Assembly (NCBI GenBank): GCA_000711775.1
Contig: ARYC01001129.1
Location: forward strand, 34,812 to 98,811
Length of the DNA stretch: 64,000 nucleotides
Direction: 5' to 3'
Origin: Oxytricha trifallax
Lineage: Eukaryota > Ciliophora > Spirotrichea > Sporadotrichida > Oxytrichidae
Part shown: piece after piece, positions 1-13,521 of the stretch
Position numbering within the stretch: position 1 is the first letter of the stretch
Layout of the letters: each line of letters starts with the position of its first letter
Program-made: the position numbers and the translations under genes
Notes under the pieces: generated by a model
What the model was told of the DNA's origin: nothing
The model's database searches: none
What the model saw: only the letters and a program-made list of their open reading frames with translations

Positions 1-3000
1 TAATTTCTTTGCTGTGAAGTTCGCAAAGAGGGCAGGTTTAACCTCCACGTTCTCATTAATATTCTTCTAATTTTACAAATTAAATATATAATAATCATAT
101 TTTGAGTATTTTACAAGTGAGCACTACTTGAATATTGTTAATAACCTACAACATTGGAAAAATAGAATGCTTTCTATTACTCGATAAATCATCAATATAT
201 TCAAGTTTATTTCTACAAGAATTAAAAAGTAGATTTTTATGAATTGATGATTACTTTCAAATTGTAGAGAAGTAAAGTAAAACAGAAAAATGATATTAGG
301 TATATAGTGAATAACCTTGCTAATTCAAGAAATTAATACTTTCCAAATAAATAATGTATTATCCGAAGAGCTCATATTACTAAGAAATGAGGTTCAAATT
401 CTTTAAATATAATATTAATGGCGCCTATTAGATTATTTTGGCTAGCTCTAGTTGGTTAAACACTTATTTGTAAATTTAATTATTAAATTATTTATTTATA
501 TATTCTATTATTCAGATCATTTCAATTAATTCAAATTGTTTTATCTGATATGTTAATTTGTTTTCATGTTGTATATGTCATTTTCGTAGCAAACTTATGC
601 TTGATAAATAATTTAAATGATCCAATATTTTTGATAAACCTAGTTTTGATTTATATATAATTACATGTCAAATTTAAAGTAATATTTACTTTGATTTATA
701 TTAATAATGACGTAATTAAAACATCATTAGAATGACTAAACAAAAACAAGCTACCAAAAGTTTGTTACTTAATTGAATTAAAATTTAAATTGTGTATCGA
801 TATATTGTTCATTAAAGTTCAACAAATATGTTCAACAATTATGTTATAAGTTCTGTGTATAGAGTAATATTTAATATTTTATTATTATTCCTATTTAATC
901 CAAGATTAAATTACAATATAACTGTCAATTGTTTAAGAATGAGTAGTTGATGTATTGTCTATGATCTGAAGATTTTAAAGATTAACACATCAGTAAATTA
1001 AAATTTAGCATCATCTTATCTGTGCACCAAGACCTTAGAATATCTAGGGTACACATAGTACAATTTTAGGTAAACTTGTTAAGAAAACTTCAAAAAACAC
1101 TTAATGACACCACTAATTCTATAAAAAGTAAATTATTGGTCTATTCATAGGAATTACTGTATAAGGCATTTTAAAATAATGGAGAGATAAAGAAATATTA
1201 TTCTTAGAAATTTAAATAAGTTTTCATTTTCTTACATTTTATAGCATAGCACCGCTTTCATTAACTCACCATTACATAATACTTAAAAGCAACACTTGAA
1301 TGGTTCATAAATCACAGAGAAAGCACAAACCATCACACATGAATAGAGAGTTTTCTTTAAGCAACTGGTTGTTACTACCAAAGACTTGACTCCCCGTAAT
1401 CTTCTCTTCAGTGGCTTTTCATGTTTAAAAAGCTCTATCAAGAATCAATTATTGATATTTTTACAAAAGAATTAAAAGCATATATCATTAATCTCTATAT
1501 ATAAGTTCTAAATTTAAGACAATGTTTAGATCTCATGCAAGAAACATAAGAATGTAGTTATTGAGAAAAAAACAAAAAATAGACAGGAAAATCAAAGAAA
1601 ACAACTGAATTTGCAGAGAATGAAGGATTCAATTTATAATAGCTTAACGTTTATTTCATAGCTCATGGTCATGTCCCTTGTTATATGTATTTAAACACTG
1701 AATTGATAAATAATAAAGGCTTATATAATGTATTATGAAATAAGTTTAGATTAATTTAATAAATAAAAGAAATCAATGATAGATGTTAAATTGGAATTAT
1801 TGCAAAATAAATTGCACATAATAATTCATTTTTGAATTAATTGTTTGATTTTGATGAGGGATTACTAATTTACTAAATAGGTAATTTATTAATTTAGAGT
1901 CATTAGGTCAAATCAAAATTATCATTTAATTATCTTTATTATTTGAAAAATAATAATCGTCTATATAAAACTGGACAATTTATATCAAGATAATAATGTG
2001 AATTTGACTTAGAATAATAAGCAAACTTATTTGCTTAACAGTTACGAATATGTTTGTATAATTAAATTATTTTAATTCAAGTTGAAGAAAAATTTTCTAT
2101 GAACCTTCAAATGTAAATTGAGCCATTTTAATATTGATATTACTAAATTTCTAGGAGTTAAGTCACTTTCATAAAACTCCAAAATGTTTCTTCTTACTTA
2201 TCTGAGGAAGTGTTTTTGTTAAATCCTGACAAGTATCATTCAATTTTACAATGTCTCTGTGATAACTATGTTGTAGTTAATCTGTTTTCAATCCACTTAG
2301 AAATATTCAATCATATTAAATTTAAATTAATTTCATATGTCTTTCAAGAAAATGCCAGAATGTGAATTTGAAATTTAACCCAATCTACCCATTATATTCA
2401 TATATGATAACATACCATTTCTTGACCAAATACATGTTGTACCTATGGTGATAAAATTTATTGTAGTTTTCTAGATACCGGAGAAGTGACGTGAAAAAAT
2501 AAAATGTTGAAAGCATATTATAGAAAACTTAATAATCCAATTTATTTTATTTTAAAATAAATGGGATATAATTTCTTTATATTTAAAAGAGTATTCTTGA
2601 TTTAATGTTTATATCTTTTAAGAATGGGGAGTTATTATAAAATCTATGTCTATTAGTATGGAAAGGAAATAAAAACTAATTTCCTATGAATACAGTTAGT
2701 TGCGAGATAGATTATAACTTTTTTCTTCTATGAATTTATCGTTAGCATCGGCCAATATTATTTCAGTCTATTATAAACAAAAGAGAACACATATCATTTG
2801 GTGTGCTCTATGATATAAGTAGTCATTACGTTTCTATATTCCTTAGAATGTAATTTGGCATTCTCAATAAAATCATCCCATGACTACTTCAAAAATTAAT
2901 TTTTTGTAAACTGAAAATTTCGGGCAAAACATCTTAATTTGTCCTTGAACTCATGAATATTTTTGAAATCAAAGCATTGAGTAATAAAGTTTACTTATTA

Positions 3001-4906
3001 ATCGTAATTGATGATTAATACAAATAAATTTAAGGGTTCTCTACTTCATTACTCTTAGAAAATTGTCTTTATCGACTGCAAATACTATATTATTTGTAAA
3101 TATATTAATGTTTTTATTCGAACAATTATGTTTTACTTAAATTTAAACATTTTAGTAGCTTTATTTCATAGTATGAGTAAAAAATATAGCGATTTTAACG
3201 ACCAAAAATTGTAAAACTCTTCTTAATTGTATTTAATAACCTTCCCACATTAGATTAAATAGGTGTAATAAATGTGTGGTAGTTATATGCATTTATCCCC
3301 ATAATCTACCCATTAATGGGAAGTTTATTTTTGAAAATTAAACTATTTTGCTCAAATTATTTATCTGTTAGTAATATCTATTTAAGTGATTATTTTTTTA
3401 GGAGTTTTATCCTTAATTTACCTTTTCTTCAGCAGTATATTTTCTCAAAGTAAAGTTCAATGTTTGATCATCGAGATCCCAAATATCAAAGCCAAAATCA
3501 GTTTTTATTGACTAGTAGAACTTATTTATATTTACTATTGATTGTTTTTTAATCAAGATTGTTATAGGTGTGATGCACGACGCATTTTCTATGCAACACT
3601 AATTTCATATTTAATTAATTTTAATATATTTTTTGTTACATTCCTTATTATTTTAAACTGTTGAATTTATTTATATATATATTATTATTTAAAAATATTA
3701 TGATCGATTATATACTCGAAAACTCAAACATCCCCCTGAGTGTATAAATTATTGTCCTTATAGTTATATAATCAAAATATAATATATATTTTTCCTAAAT
3801 TAAAAATAAAATTTATGATTAATTAAAATCTAATTAACTAAACCACAATGAGAAGGAAGCTACTAATTTAATTGAAAGAGATGAAGAAAAGATTAAAAAT
3901 ATATGAACTCTATACTATTTAAAAACTATGTTTATATATCTCAAGAGATTTAAATTTTTTAAATCAGAATGTGTATTTGGTTAGTTGAAAATATGACAAA
4001 ATAATTGGTAAATTTGTGGATAAGAAAGACAATAGCTGACAATTTAAAGCATTTTATTAATGAATACATAACATTATAGAAGAAATGATAGTCACACATA
4101 GAAATAATAATTATAAAGTAGGCTGTTAACTATTAACAGTAAAATTAATGATTTAACAAAAATCTATTGATTATATATTTGTGTATTGAGCTTTGGAGTG
4201 GTTGAACTTAAAGTTAACCAATAAATGTTAATAAAATAAATAGAATGATGAGCAAAGCAAATAAAAAGAAAAATGGCAAAACTGAGAGATAAGATAAAAG
4301 GATTGTTAGTAAAAAAAAGTGTTTATATTAAATTAAACAACACAAATTATTGAATATTCAACATAGGCGATTTCTAGTTTTAGTGGATTATTTTAAATAT
4401 TAAAATAATAAATGCTAATATTATTGAATTTTAATCTTATTATATTATGTCTACAACAAATCACTCTAGTTAATAGGCCATTTAAGAATATCTTTTATTT
4501 AAAAATTTTTGCCAAATTTTTTTTATTTTTAATATAATAATTAATTAAACTAATTGCTACATAAAACCATACCTCAAAGAGTTTTAGTTTAAACTATTTG
4601 TGAAATTACGCAGATTTAAAATTAATTAGATAAAAAATCATCATGATAAATTTTACTATCATACAATATTTCTTTAGATTGCTCATAAATTATCATTTTA
4701 AATAAAAATATCATATTAAAATTTGATGAAGCAGTTGAAAAGAGATTGAAAATGAAGTATCTGTCAATTTTTGCACTGAATTGTTAGATAAGGAAATCCA
4801 TCTAAGAAGATTGCTAAATATATTATAAATTACAGATAAGGAACCTTAAATGTTGATTGGAGTCAGGCCTTTACTTATAGAAATCATAGTAGTATGACTA
4901 ATGATT
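1..4906. other. AT-rich germline DNA without recognisable genes
   Basis: Almost pure A/T with only short reading frames in either code. The first 60 bases are slightly GC-richer and open on the + strand when TAA/TAG are read as Gln, so the tail of a coding segment may enter from the left edge, but nothing is recognisable. I see no RNA gene, terminal repeat or telomere-like repeat here. Confidence 0.6.
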
Positions 4907-5088
4907 TCAAGTTAAATGTCTCCTAGAGTAAAAATCTTGAACAATTCTTAAATCATTCCACTTGATGGGCTTAATATTTATTATCGAGTTTAATTTTCTG
5001 CTCTTTAAATATCTCTTGATTTAGTTAATTCTATCACATTGTCTTTTATGGAAAATTGTCTCAGCATTAGCCATTCGACACATTTTGA

Positions 5089-5778
5089 ATTTTAGTATTG
5101 CAATCGAAATTAGGGACATATCAACCCAGATAATCGAACATTTAGATTTTCCAAAAGACTCCATAGCATTTCTAGGATGCCATTTAGTATTCCATTTCTT
5201 GCGATGCATTATATTTGAAGCATTACTTTTTACCAGATATTTTACTCTTTGAGTCAGTGTTACATTCCTGTGAAGACTAATACGATTTGCTATTTGCCAT
5301 AGTGCAAAGAGTCAGTGAGGAATCTCTTTTGATCTACAAAATATTAAGTAAGTTTCAAAGACTTATTATTATTATAGATTCACTTATCTCTGATCTAATC
5401 TGGAAAATCATTTTGTTTCATATTGACTATTTAAACATTGGTACTTCTATATCCCGTAATTCAGATCTTCGATTTTATTTGATCACAACAAAGGAAAAAG
5501 GATCAAATACCAAAAGAGTCTATGTTGATAAATGCTAAGTAGATTCAAGATATCTGGTTTTTTAATCCCCAAGTTATTTTTATTACTCATAATGCTTTAA
5601 ATAACAAAATACTTGCCTCTCAACTGCTAAACAATCACAAGTATTTTCGGTTATGCAAGTGATATCCACATAAATACTTATTCATCTAAAGACAATGGTA
5701 CTCTATAAGGGAAAGAGGATCACTGAAAATTATGAGGTGACCTGGAATTAAAGAAATCAACTATATTTGGGCTCCTGA
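5089..5778 (+). CDS. Weak ORF in ciliate code, unknown product
   Basis: With TGA as the only stop this frame is open for 229 codons. The middle part, 5287-5538, is also open in the standard code. The predicted protein has hydrophobic stretches (runs of Ile/Leu near 5360-5400) but no motif I recognise. Its 3' end runs into the dispersed repeat that starts near 5698. The minus strand is also open from about 5311 to 4907, so strand choice is uncertain. Runs of this length are expected by chance at this base composition, so it may not be a gene. Confidence 0.2.
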
Positions 5779-6030
5779 ACAATAGTGTGACAACGAAAAA
5801 CCAGATATATATTCATTTTAAAAGTTATATGGAGGTCATTTTGTCAATTTCTTTAATTGTTCAAAAAATTGTACAGGGCTGAACTCTTCCTAGGCAGCAT
5901 GCAGGTTTAAATTTATATTTTTAAAACAACGGGAAATTACGATTCTAGATATTTAGACCTCGCTGAACACGAATCTTGTATCAGAAATTATTGATCTTCA
6001 AATGCGGAAAGATAGAAGCAAAATAAGTTA
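5698..6030. repeat. Dispersed repeat, copy 1
   Basis: This segment matches two segments near 41 kb over about 330 bases in the same orientation. Shared landmarks in order are a gagg(t/c)gacctggaattaa block, a gggctcctga block, an accagatat-like block, a ggtcattttgt block, the cagggc(t/a)gaac block and a gacctcgctgaacacgaat block. It has no coding potential of its own and is probably an interspersed non-coding repeat of the germline genome. Confidence 0.75.
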
Positions 6031-8027
6031 AAAATAATTTATTGAATGTATATAAGTGACATTGAATTTAATGATTTTCAAGGAAGCGTGAGAGGGGGTC
6101 AATGAAATTAATAAGGTGTTCTGAAATAAATAAATAAATATATTTGAGAGTTTTTACAAAATATAATTGTATTATGGAGCAAATTTAAATTTTTTTAAAA
6201 ATAGAATCTCGTTAATAATCACTGGAGCCATGTAGAAGTTGACATATGAAATGGTATTACAGTAATTAATAAACATGTTAAAGCTCCAACTCTGATCTTC
6301 TCATACTCTGTGGCTTGATAGGTATCAAAACCTCAAAACCCCCTAATGAATTTTATATGAATTCTGAGGTAATGCTAGGGATTAGGATTTATGCTTTATT
6401 AATTTCATATTCTATCTTTTTTCTTCTTTTTTCATTTAGTATTTACAGTTTATGTTGCTTGTATTTTACTATACACATTCTTTTAAATGTTACGTTCAAA
6501 TTATTCCAATATAAAAATCTTAATGATATTAAAATGCTCGTTTGTTTTATTAATATTACTAAAATTGCATAGCTTTTTGAAGAATTCTACTTTCCATATT
6601 TATAGTCTCCATTTTCATAATATTTAAACTGCTATTATAGTTTTGATACTTTAGGAGGTCCTTATAATTAGGTTCAAATTTTATTAGGAGCTTAAAACAA
6701 TTTAATTTATTAGGTTAGGTTAACTAATTGAATTTTTAAACTTAGTTATTACTTCCTAATTTAACTAGAACATAATTAGGAGGTAATCCTAATTAAATTG
6801 ATAATTAATTAGGTGATCTTTTAATAAATATTAATGGGAAAAATGTAAATCAATTCTCATGAACTTCGTGAATACTCCAACATCTTTCTCCATATTGTTA
6901 ATTAAGTTGACTTCCTTTAGGATACAAATATTTAATAGGCGCTTAATATAATAATAATCTTAGAAATCATTAATATTAAACCAATTGATAATGATTCTTA
7001 TATTTAATGTAATTCAAATTTTTATTTTTGATGAATTTTCACTAAAGTTAAATTAGTGTAATTCATATATAATTAAAATTTATTTTATTTAATATGTTTC
7101 AATGATATTTGTAGCTATAATAACATATATTTTTATACTTAATGTTTATTAATTGGACAAATTTAATTATTCAAATTATAAATTTTAAGATTTTAATTCT
7201 TTTAATAGTAACTAAAGTTAATTTATAATAATTGATAATAGTTCATAAAGACTTATCACTTATCTTAGTTCTTTATAGATTTTTCTAACATCTTCTATAA
7301 ATTTTAAGGATTCTTAAATCCTTAAAATAATAGTAATGTGCTGATAAAAACTTATAATATTTGATAAAAAAAGGAATCTATAAAGTCTATTTGTATTTAA
7401 TCATAATTCTAAAAGGACTTTTTAATATTTCTATATAGAATTTTTAGATTCTTTAATTAATGAATATAAAAGTAGTTATTTATAATTAACATTTTATATC
7501 ATTGAATTTTAAATTAACTATTATACTTTAAATTTCATTAATATATACAACTTATAAGCATAATTAATTTATGCATGTTATTATCATAAAAACAGGCCAG
7601 AAATATGAGGTTTACAGCTAAAATAAGTATATTTTTATCCTTTTCAACACATCTTAAAAAATAATTGGGTCTTTAAAAGAATAGCATAAAGGTTCACTAA
7701 CAATAAAAATGTAGAAATTAAGCTTTCGATTAAAATATCGATGAATGCATTATTTTAAGGTTGAAATACAATTTTGTTCATGCTTCCAAAAATGGGTAGA
7801 ATAGAGTTTAATATTTCTAAAATATCACTCATTTCTCTAGTATATTTGCCTTAGATCTTAGAAAAACCTTATACTTCCTCCAAGTTGTCTTAAATATAAA
7901 TTTTTTTAATAAAATTAGCATTTTATATGATAGAATAATGCAAAAATATAATACCTTTTTAATTGAAACAAATTTTATATAATAAATATTATAAAAATGG
8001 GAATTAAGCTCTATTTATAATTAATGA

Positions 8028-8774
8028 CATAATGAATGCCATGAAACTGAGAGGAGCTTCATTATAAGAATAAATCGAGCAAAGAAACATTTTGATTCAT
8101 CACATACAGAGTTATTGACTTCAGAAATACCGTGCAAGATGGAGTTCAGAGGGTATAGATGGTTAAATTCTGGGAATATTTGCACATTACTCTATTGGAC
8201 TGTTGAGATATTGCCTATGATGGATGGCGACAGACGAGATACAATTTGTCCAAGGTTAATCGAGCCAACAAGTAGCATTACGGGGAGTAAATTCTGCCCA
8301 AAAGTATTCAGTCAAAATTCTTTTGAATGTGTGCCAGTTTACTAAAAATGCTCATTTCACAAAATAGTAACATAAGACACAATGCATTAAAATCCCCGTG
8401 AGAACTTCTGCGGGAGTAACTAAGTAGCCAGGACTCGGATATTCACAATATTCTTACGTAGATATAATTTGACATCTACTGATACAAGACTCTATAGACA
8501 GCGTCATTTTACTATTGATGGTATAAGAAGTCACACTAGGTATTGCAATTAGATTCTCAGGCTCGAAAATTTTCTTAGGGGCTGTAACTAGTTACACAAA
8601 CTTTGTAACTAGTCACACTAAAGGATATATCTATTTATACCGGCAAAAATGTCTAGATACATTAGGATGCAACTGTGCTCAACAAGAAGAATCGCAGGAA
8701 TGTCTCTTGCCAGGGCCATTAAGTCTCTACTGTGCTAGTTATTTATGGGAGTATCAGTATTTCGTGACCATTGA
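8028..8774 (+). CDS. Cys-rich ORF inside TBE relic, unknown
   Basis: In the ciliate code this frame is open for 248 codons, with in-frame TAA/TAG. Base composition is clearly GC-richer than its surroundings. Residues around 8280-8330 read G-S-K-F-C-x-K-x-F-S, and a similar peptide is encoded on the opposite strand near 8830-8890. The piece may be a coding segment (MDS) inserted into the relic or an unrecognised TBE-derived gene. I cannot assign a function, and no start codon is convincing. Length alone is not evidence at this composition. Confidence 0.25.
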
Positions 8775-8890
8775 TACTTATTTGGGAAACGTGTATTATT
8801 ATTAGTAATTGGATCTTCAGCATCCATAAGAATCTAGGCTAAATTCTTTTGTACAAAATTTACTCCCTTTACGACACCTCGGTATCTCAA
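8270..8890. repeat. Internal inverted similarity within the 8-kb island
   Basis: The stretch 8280-8332 (+) and the reverse complement of 8828-8882 share the order g-ggagtaaatt(c/t)tg, caaaag, tt(c/t)ag, attctt(t/a)tg and encode similar peptides (GSKFC-KxFS). The arms are about 55 bp with many mismatches, so this is an old inverted duplication or two paralogous coding repeats on opposite strands. Confidence 0.5.
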
Positions 8891-9516
8891 GTAACTATAA
8901 TTTGCTACTAACTTTGCTTATTAAGACTATCGCAAGACAATTTCCTTATGATACGATATTTGAATGAGCGATTCCTTCTTGAATTGAGGAGCATATTGAA
9001 TTAGAGTGTATTAAAGACCAGGACTGCGAACACATAAAAGTATCGCTGATTAATAAGTTTCTAACGTGATGCAAGTTACAAATGTAGATATACCTCATCT
9101 GATTGAACCACACTTTGTGTAATTACCATTTTTTACATATATGTTATATAAAAATTTGTTTCAATTGATAAAATATTGTAAAATGTAATTAGGTATTAAT
9201 TTTTTGGAAAGTTATTTTGAAAAAATAGTCAAGAAATACAAATAAGTCGAATGGTCATATTGATAGTTTATAAAAAATGAAAAACGATTAAAAAAAAACA
9301 ATATTTAAAAATTTAACTTTCATTACTAAGACTATCAAAGATATGACTAAACATATTAACTCAAAAGCTGTGAATAAAAAATTTAATGTATAAATATTTA
9401 TAATATTCTTAACAAGCACAATAATGATGTACCAATATTCTGGATAACCCTAATTCCTAACATTACCCTTATCAGTCAAAAGCATATAAAACTCATTAAA
9501 GGGTTTTGGGGTTTTG

Positions 9517-10499
9517 ACTGATATCAAGAGACCCTCAAACGGTGACAAGTTCAAGAAATACTAATTCTTCCAATGCTAGATGAGGTTTCCTTTTCGATTA
9601 AATTTTAATTCAATGCTGATGTTAATAGAACTCAGTCAAAATATAAATTTTGAAATTATATTGATAGTTAAATATAAAATAGGCTATTTAGGACGTTTAT
9701 TATTATAGCAATATATTTAATGGAAAATATTAAAAATACTTTAGTTCATCACTTACCATATCTATAAGCCTTTTAATTTCAATCTAAATAACAATCTTTA
9801 AATTTATATGTTACTATTACTTTTAATTTTGCCTCAATCATATAAATTTGTTAAATACTAAATTATATACCATTATTACGAAAATTCATTCTAATTCCAA
9901 ATTGACAATTTTTAAATTTCCCAGAATCGTAAGAATTAGTCTAATTTACTTTAAAACTTTACAATATTAATTTAGTATTATTGAAATCTTTTTAAATAAA
10001 TGAGAATAACATTAACATGGAGGATACATATTAATATTCCTATAAAGAGTGAATATTGTATTTTCTTATGAACTATTTATAAACGATAAATTTAAATTAT
10101 ACTAATTGCATTAGTGTAATCAGTTAGAAACAAATTAAGTTAACTAGCATCGCATATAAATGAATAATTATTCAAAACAAACGATTCTTAGAAAAAAGAA
10201 ACAATATATAAATATCATAATTTTTTTTTAAATGAAGAAGTTAAAGTTTGGTAGAAAATGCATTTATCGTAAAGGATTTAGGAAATATTTTAACAAAGAT
10301 AGAATTTTATAGAAAAATTATTCATATATTTTGGATCATATATTGGTTAAAGAGAGGCCAAAAGAAGCTTAATAATAACAAATAATTTAAGATTTGAAAT
10401 TTTTGCTGAGAATACGATATTAAATAGCCATACTTAAATGAAGATATTCTTAATGGAATATTAAGGAGAAATTTGGTTAGTTTAAAAATCATAGAGTAC
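9517..10499. other. AT-rich spacer
   Basis: Featureless AT-rich sequence between the TBE relic and the GC-rich island. I see no open frame with protein-like composition and no repeat. Confidence 0.6.
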
Positions 10500-10529
10500 T
10501 GAATAATATTAAATTAGAAAGTTAATTGC

Positions 10530-11100
10530 TAGGTGAGGTACCAATCTCACTTAGGACTTTCTAATAGAGCTTTCTATTATACTAAGGCCTACCGAGGGCA
10601 GGTAGGGGGTTGCTGGGCGCAACGCATTAGGGACCAGTCGGCGGGGTTCAATCTGTCAGCTACACTCCTCGAGTGGGCTGGATACAAGGATTTCTCAACA
10701 TTAGATGAGTTTGCCTGGCTTGAGTTTAGCTTCCTAGGTAATAGGGAGCAGGATGAAGGTACACTCTGCCTTCAAAAGTGAGAAGACAAAAATCAATGAA
10801 GCCAACGATAAAGATTTTTCTCCCACACCAGGTGAGGGTGCTGAAGCTACCACAGCGAAAGGATAGGGATTATGTTTCCCAGCAGCGGTGGGGCCGGTAA
10901 GCGTTTTTCTCCACTCCCTGTCATCTAGTTGAATTCTACGAGCTCTGTCCCCGGGTTATAACTGGTTGACATCTTGATTTGGGAGGAGACTAGGTGATAG
11001 CGAGAAAGGTTTTTTCGGAGTTTACTACTTTATGACTGCCATTGCCATGTCACGGAATTGCCACGTCAACTCACTCAGATACGTCTACGTCACGACTAAC
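10530..11100. other. GC-rich island, probable coding segment of unknown identity
   Basis: This is one of the sharpest composition changes in the window: about half G+C against roughly 20% around it. On the + strand one frame is open from about 10500 to the TGA at 10779 (about 90 codons, standard code open from 10533). A second + frame begins at an ATG near 10752 and runs to a TGA near 10930. On the minus strand a frame from about 10930 to 10705 is also open and contains G-P-T-A-A-G-K, which resembles a P-loop but has no supporting context. I cannot decide the strand. It could be an MDS, a captured gene or a transferred sequence. No tRNA or rRNA signature was found. Confidence 0.45.
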
Positions 11101-11749
11101 ATTGATGGTTAGATTTTAGTATTAAACAGTGATATGTTAAATTTATTTGATTTCAATCATTAATCATCATCATCATAGAATACTGAATTTGATAATATTA
11201 CTCATTAATGTAAATTAATAATAATTGAATAGTTTTTAAATGTATATTTATTTGGAAGACTACCTTATTATGTAAAAACATTAGGGAGTCTTTATTTGAG
11301 TAAAAACACATAGGCATTAAACATCATTTTACATATGGGTAAAATGGATGTATAGTTAACATAAAAAAATTATTGGAAAAATAATGGAATTTAATAAGAA
11401 TATTTTTTACTGGTAACTACTTAAACCAATTTAAGTAGAATTCATGTGTTAAATATGTCTAAAAGAACATATAATAAACACAAGAAAGAATAGCAGGAAA
11501 TAATGGTAGTATATTTTCTTGGTTTAATTGCATGTGACAGCTAAATATTAAAATAGTAAATAAATTATTATTTACTAGGATAAGAATTAATATCTCTTAA
11601 AAGTATAGTTTGTAGGTTGCCAATCAAAATGTTTGATTATATATTCAAAAAGTTTAAAACTCAAATCATAAACTAATGTAATTAGTTTAATAAAAAAGAT
11701 AAATTGTTAGAATTAACAAATGCCGTTAATGAACATAGATGAATAAATG
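11101..11749. other. AT-rich spacer
   Basis: AT-rich DNA with a short (atc)n-like tract near 11160. No gene or repeat is supported. Confidence 0.55.
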
Positions 11750-13521
11750 TTTGGGTGTTGACGTCCGTGCCTCCCAGCACCCTCAGGGCCTCCCAGCAAC
11801 GTCAGAGCCTCCCAGAAGCATCATGGCCTCCCAAAAGTTAATATAATAAAGATAATAAAATCTTTTTATATAACTCAATTAAACTTTTGTTTTGTTCAAA
11901 TTATACTAATTTTTAAATAAAAATTTCTTTATTAATACAAACTTAAAAAGACAACTAATATAATTTTAGTATAATTTTTCAAAAGTTAACATTTCAAAAA
12001 TCTATTTTATTAATAAATTATTCCCATTTTCTAGAATGATCCAAATTTAATTAATATTCTATTAAATTTTTTTTTAAAAACTTAAAATCATATCGCAAGT
12101 ATAATCAATATTTAGAACAGTGATATCATTATTTATAAATTTTAATTAAAACATTATTTCAAAAATTAGTTAGATTCTAAAATTGTTTTCTAATCTAGAA
12201 CCTTATAGATAATGTTAATTTTTACACAGGTTTATCCTTTGAAAAATAATGTATTTTACAATATCTATACTTTAAACCTTTTCATTTATTTGCTTACATT
12301 TACACATTACACTTAAAAATTTAATTGTTAGTATATTCAATTTTAATAAAAATTTAACTTAGGAAATTTTGATATTTTCCTGAAACTAGTAATTATAATT
12401 TTAAACATTATATTGTTATACATTAATTTTAAGTTTATATTCATTTATTATTTGTTTTAAAACTAACAATAATCTAAATACTTAACTAATTACTAAAATA
12501 ATTAGCGTTAATCTCTCAAAAACTTCTATATTAACGATTTTTAATGAATATTTTTTATTATTTTTGATCTCTTAAACATTAATAATATTTATCATTAATT
12601 AACATCCGAATTTTATAAATTTATGGTACATATATTAATATATGCGTATTTTTTCAGGTAGTTGAAATATAGGTTTTTAGTTTGTACAATTTTAATGATG
12701 ATTATTAAAGAATAGATAACTGACATTAGCGACAAAATATCATAGTAAATAAAGATATATGTTAAATAATTGAAAGTTTATTGCAGTTAAGGTTTCAAGT
12801 GAAACAGATAGTTTACAGTTTAAAAAGTAACTTATATTATACTTTAAATTATTGAAAATAAAAAATTCATAATACTAGTTCTTAAAATAATGAAAAAAGT
12901 TTAGTAAGTTGTCCTCAATATTACCATTTAATTAAGTTTAAATTCATATATCCATATATATTTTTTTTTACTTAATTCTTCAATAATTTGATATAAGCTA
13001 TTAGTTAAAATGTTAAATTATAATTTAATTAGATAAATATTTTATTTAGCAATATACTTTTTGTATACAATACATTAATCAATATCCTAGGTTATTAATT
13101 ATAAAAATATGCATTTATATTGTTTAGAAGATTAATTTAACGCGACATTGTTTTCTTAAATATGTAGAAAAGTTAATTTAAACTCCTTTGTAACACACCT
13201 GCATGTTAACCAAATTGCTAAGGGGAAGATTCTGAAATAATTTAAACCTCAATTAATACATTCGTAAAAAGTGAAAAATTACTAACAATACACCAATTTT
13301 ATTTTTCTCTATTATTTGTTTGGTATTTGGGCACTCACCCAAATTTTAGGGAAAATAAAGTTTTTCTTTTTTTATGAACTGTAAAACTAATGAAAAAAAA
13401 AATTTTTAATTCTAAAATTTCTATAAAATTATCATTGTGTTATTGATAAGAAAATGTGGGAGGCCCTGACGTTGGTGGGAGGCCCTGACGGTGCTGGGAG
13501 GCACGGACGTCAACACCCAAA
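11750..13521. mobile_element. 1.77-kb inverted-repeat element with subrepeated termini
   Basis: The left end (11750-about 11815) and the reverse complement of the right end (13456-13521) match over about 65 bp with few differences. Both start TTTGGGTGTTGACGTCCG. Each terminus is composed of 19-bp subrepeats of the form GCCTCCCAgcaccgTCAGG; the left end has four GCCTCCCA units. The termini are GC-rich and the roughly 1.6-kb interior is very AT-rich with no recognisable transposase. This suggests a non-autonomous transposon or foldback-type element. The flanking TG on both sides is too short to be called a target duplication. Confidence 0.75.

Larger units (their letters stand above)
6326..9516. 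mobile_element. Decayed TBE-type transposon (telomere-bearing element relic)
   Basis: The left end starts with a degenerate C4A4 repeat (CAAAACCTCAAAACCCCC) followed by TAATGA. The right end is its inverse, with GGGTTTTGGGGTTTTG at 9501-9516. Both ends also share a taggattagg-like inner motif with the intact TBE at 57.3-61.4 kb. The interior at 6650-6945 resembles the intergenic part of the intact TBE (aggag/cctaattaa motifs, then ctccatat ... ttgac..cct.taggata.....atatttaatag). In the relic this block lies only about 330 bp from the left end instead of about 1,750 bp, so the kinase/zinc-finger gene is gone. I could not align the region at 8.0-9.1 kb with the TBE transposase. No clear 3-bp target duplication is visible. 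Confidence 0.75.
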
